From Ptychodera flava (taxonomy: Eukaryota; Hemichordata; Enteropneusta; Ptychoderidae): a DNA stretch of 64,000 nt. A program made the translations under genes and the position numbers. Positions 63,570 to 64,000 of the stretch are shown here, in pieces. The first letter of the stretch is position 1, and each line of letters begins with the position of its first letter. The notes under the pieces were generated by a model. It did no database searches and was not told the origin of the DNA. It was given only the letters and a program-made list of their open reading frames with translations. Where the stretch lies: contig NC_091931.1 of NCBI RefSeq assembly GCF_041260155.1, forward strand, positions 27,917,654-27,981,653. The letters run 5' to 3'.

Positions 63570-63708
63570 GGATAAAACCCTCGTACTCGGGCTCTTCTGG
63601 TATATAAAGTCCAACCCTACAATAAAATGTCTCGGCCTGCGGCCTCGACATTTTATCGTTGGGTTGGACTTTATATACCAGAAGAGCCCTCGTACTCGGG
63701 CTTTATCC
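63570..63708. repeat. 139-bp near-perfect hairpin
   Basis: The left arm (63570 to about 63633), ggataaaaccctcgtactcg through cttctggtatataaagtcca, is mirrored by the right arm to 63708 around a GC-rich centre (cctgcgg). There are only a few mismatches. Probably a small palindromic MITE. The 122-codon plus frame at 63406-63774 crosses it and is not a gene. Confidence 0.85.
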
Positions 63709-64000
63709 TATACGAAAAGACTGTTGTTGCGCACAATGGGCACAAAAGAAGATCATGTGACATGGGAGATTTGAATGAAGTCAGAACGGTCTGGTTACCG
63801 TGATTGTATGTCGAAGTGCTCTAGTAACTTTAAGTTTTGCGCTCGTCAATAACAATGTACAGCACAACATGTTTTCGTTGACTGGCCTTTGATGACTCCT
63901 GGTTAGGCCAAAAATAATTGTCCTGTTTTGATAACGTGGTTTTCAAATATAGGGTATAGGTAGGTCGGCAGGGATTTTTTTTTCCAAAATATTTTTATTT
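63709..64000. other. Window end, nothing recognised
   Basis: No supported feature. Confidence 0.4.

Noticed and set aside
63406-63774. 122-codon frame near the right edge
   Set aside because: It crosses both arms of the 139-bp hairpin, so its residues come from a palindrome.

Overview
This is nuclear DNA from an invertebrate animal. Two multi-exon metazoan receptor genes with GT-AG introns occupy most of the left two thirds. The rest is transposon remnants, microsatellites and AT-rich non-coding sequence. The receptor families and repeat mix would fit an invertebrate deuterostome such as a lancelet or acorn worm, but no feature fixes the species.

Positions 1-19521, plus strand: an adhesion G-protein-coupled receptor (aGPCR) whose 5' part lies left of the window or was not recognised. 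Seventeen phase-consistent exons give the end of the GAIN domain, an intact GPS autoproteolysis site, the tethered agonist, all seven membrane helices and a short cytoplasmic tail. Its introns hold a 42-bp minisatellite (upstream of the first exon), long (CT)n runs, copies of a TTAA-flanked MITE and, in the second-last intron, a remnant of a Penelope-like retroelement lying in an A+C-rich block. That block also contains a canonical-looking histone mRNA 3' stem-loop with a purine-rich downstream element.

Positions 22652-42949, minus strand, convergent with the first gene: a complete ten-exon receptor tyrosine kinase of 786 residues. It has a signal peptide, LRRNT, five LRRs, LRRCT, one fibronectin type III domain, a membrane helix and a kinase domain. 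The kinase resembles Trk/ROR, but the domain order is not Trk (which has Ig domains). Several catalytic positions are altered: first Gly of the G-loop to His, alpha-C Glu to Gln, DFG to DLG. A 3.7-kb foldback transposon with 1.5-1.7 kb inverted arms sits in one intron.

Positions 42950-64000: no complete gene was recognised. The region holds a 2.3-kb hAT-type element with 8-bp target duplications, a 5'-truncated LINE, five MITE copies, two hairpins, several microsatellites and a few weakly supported exons. Three of these are minus-strand leader exons that begin with ATG plus a hydrophobic segment and end in a splice donor.

All exon boundaries were read by eye from splice consensus and phase agreement. 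No transcript or database comparison was possible.
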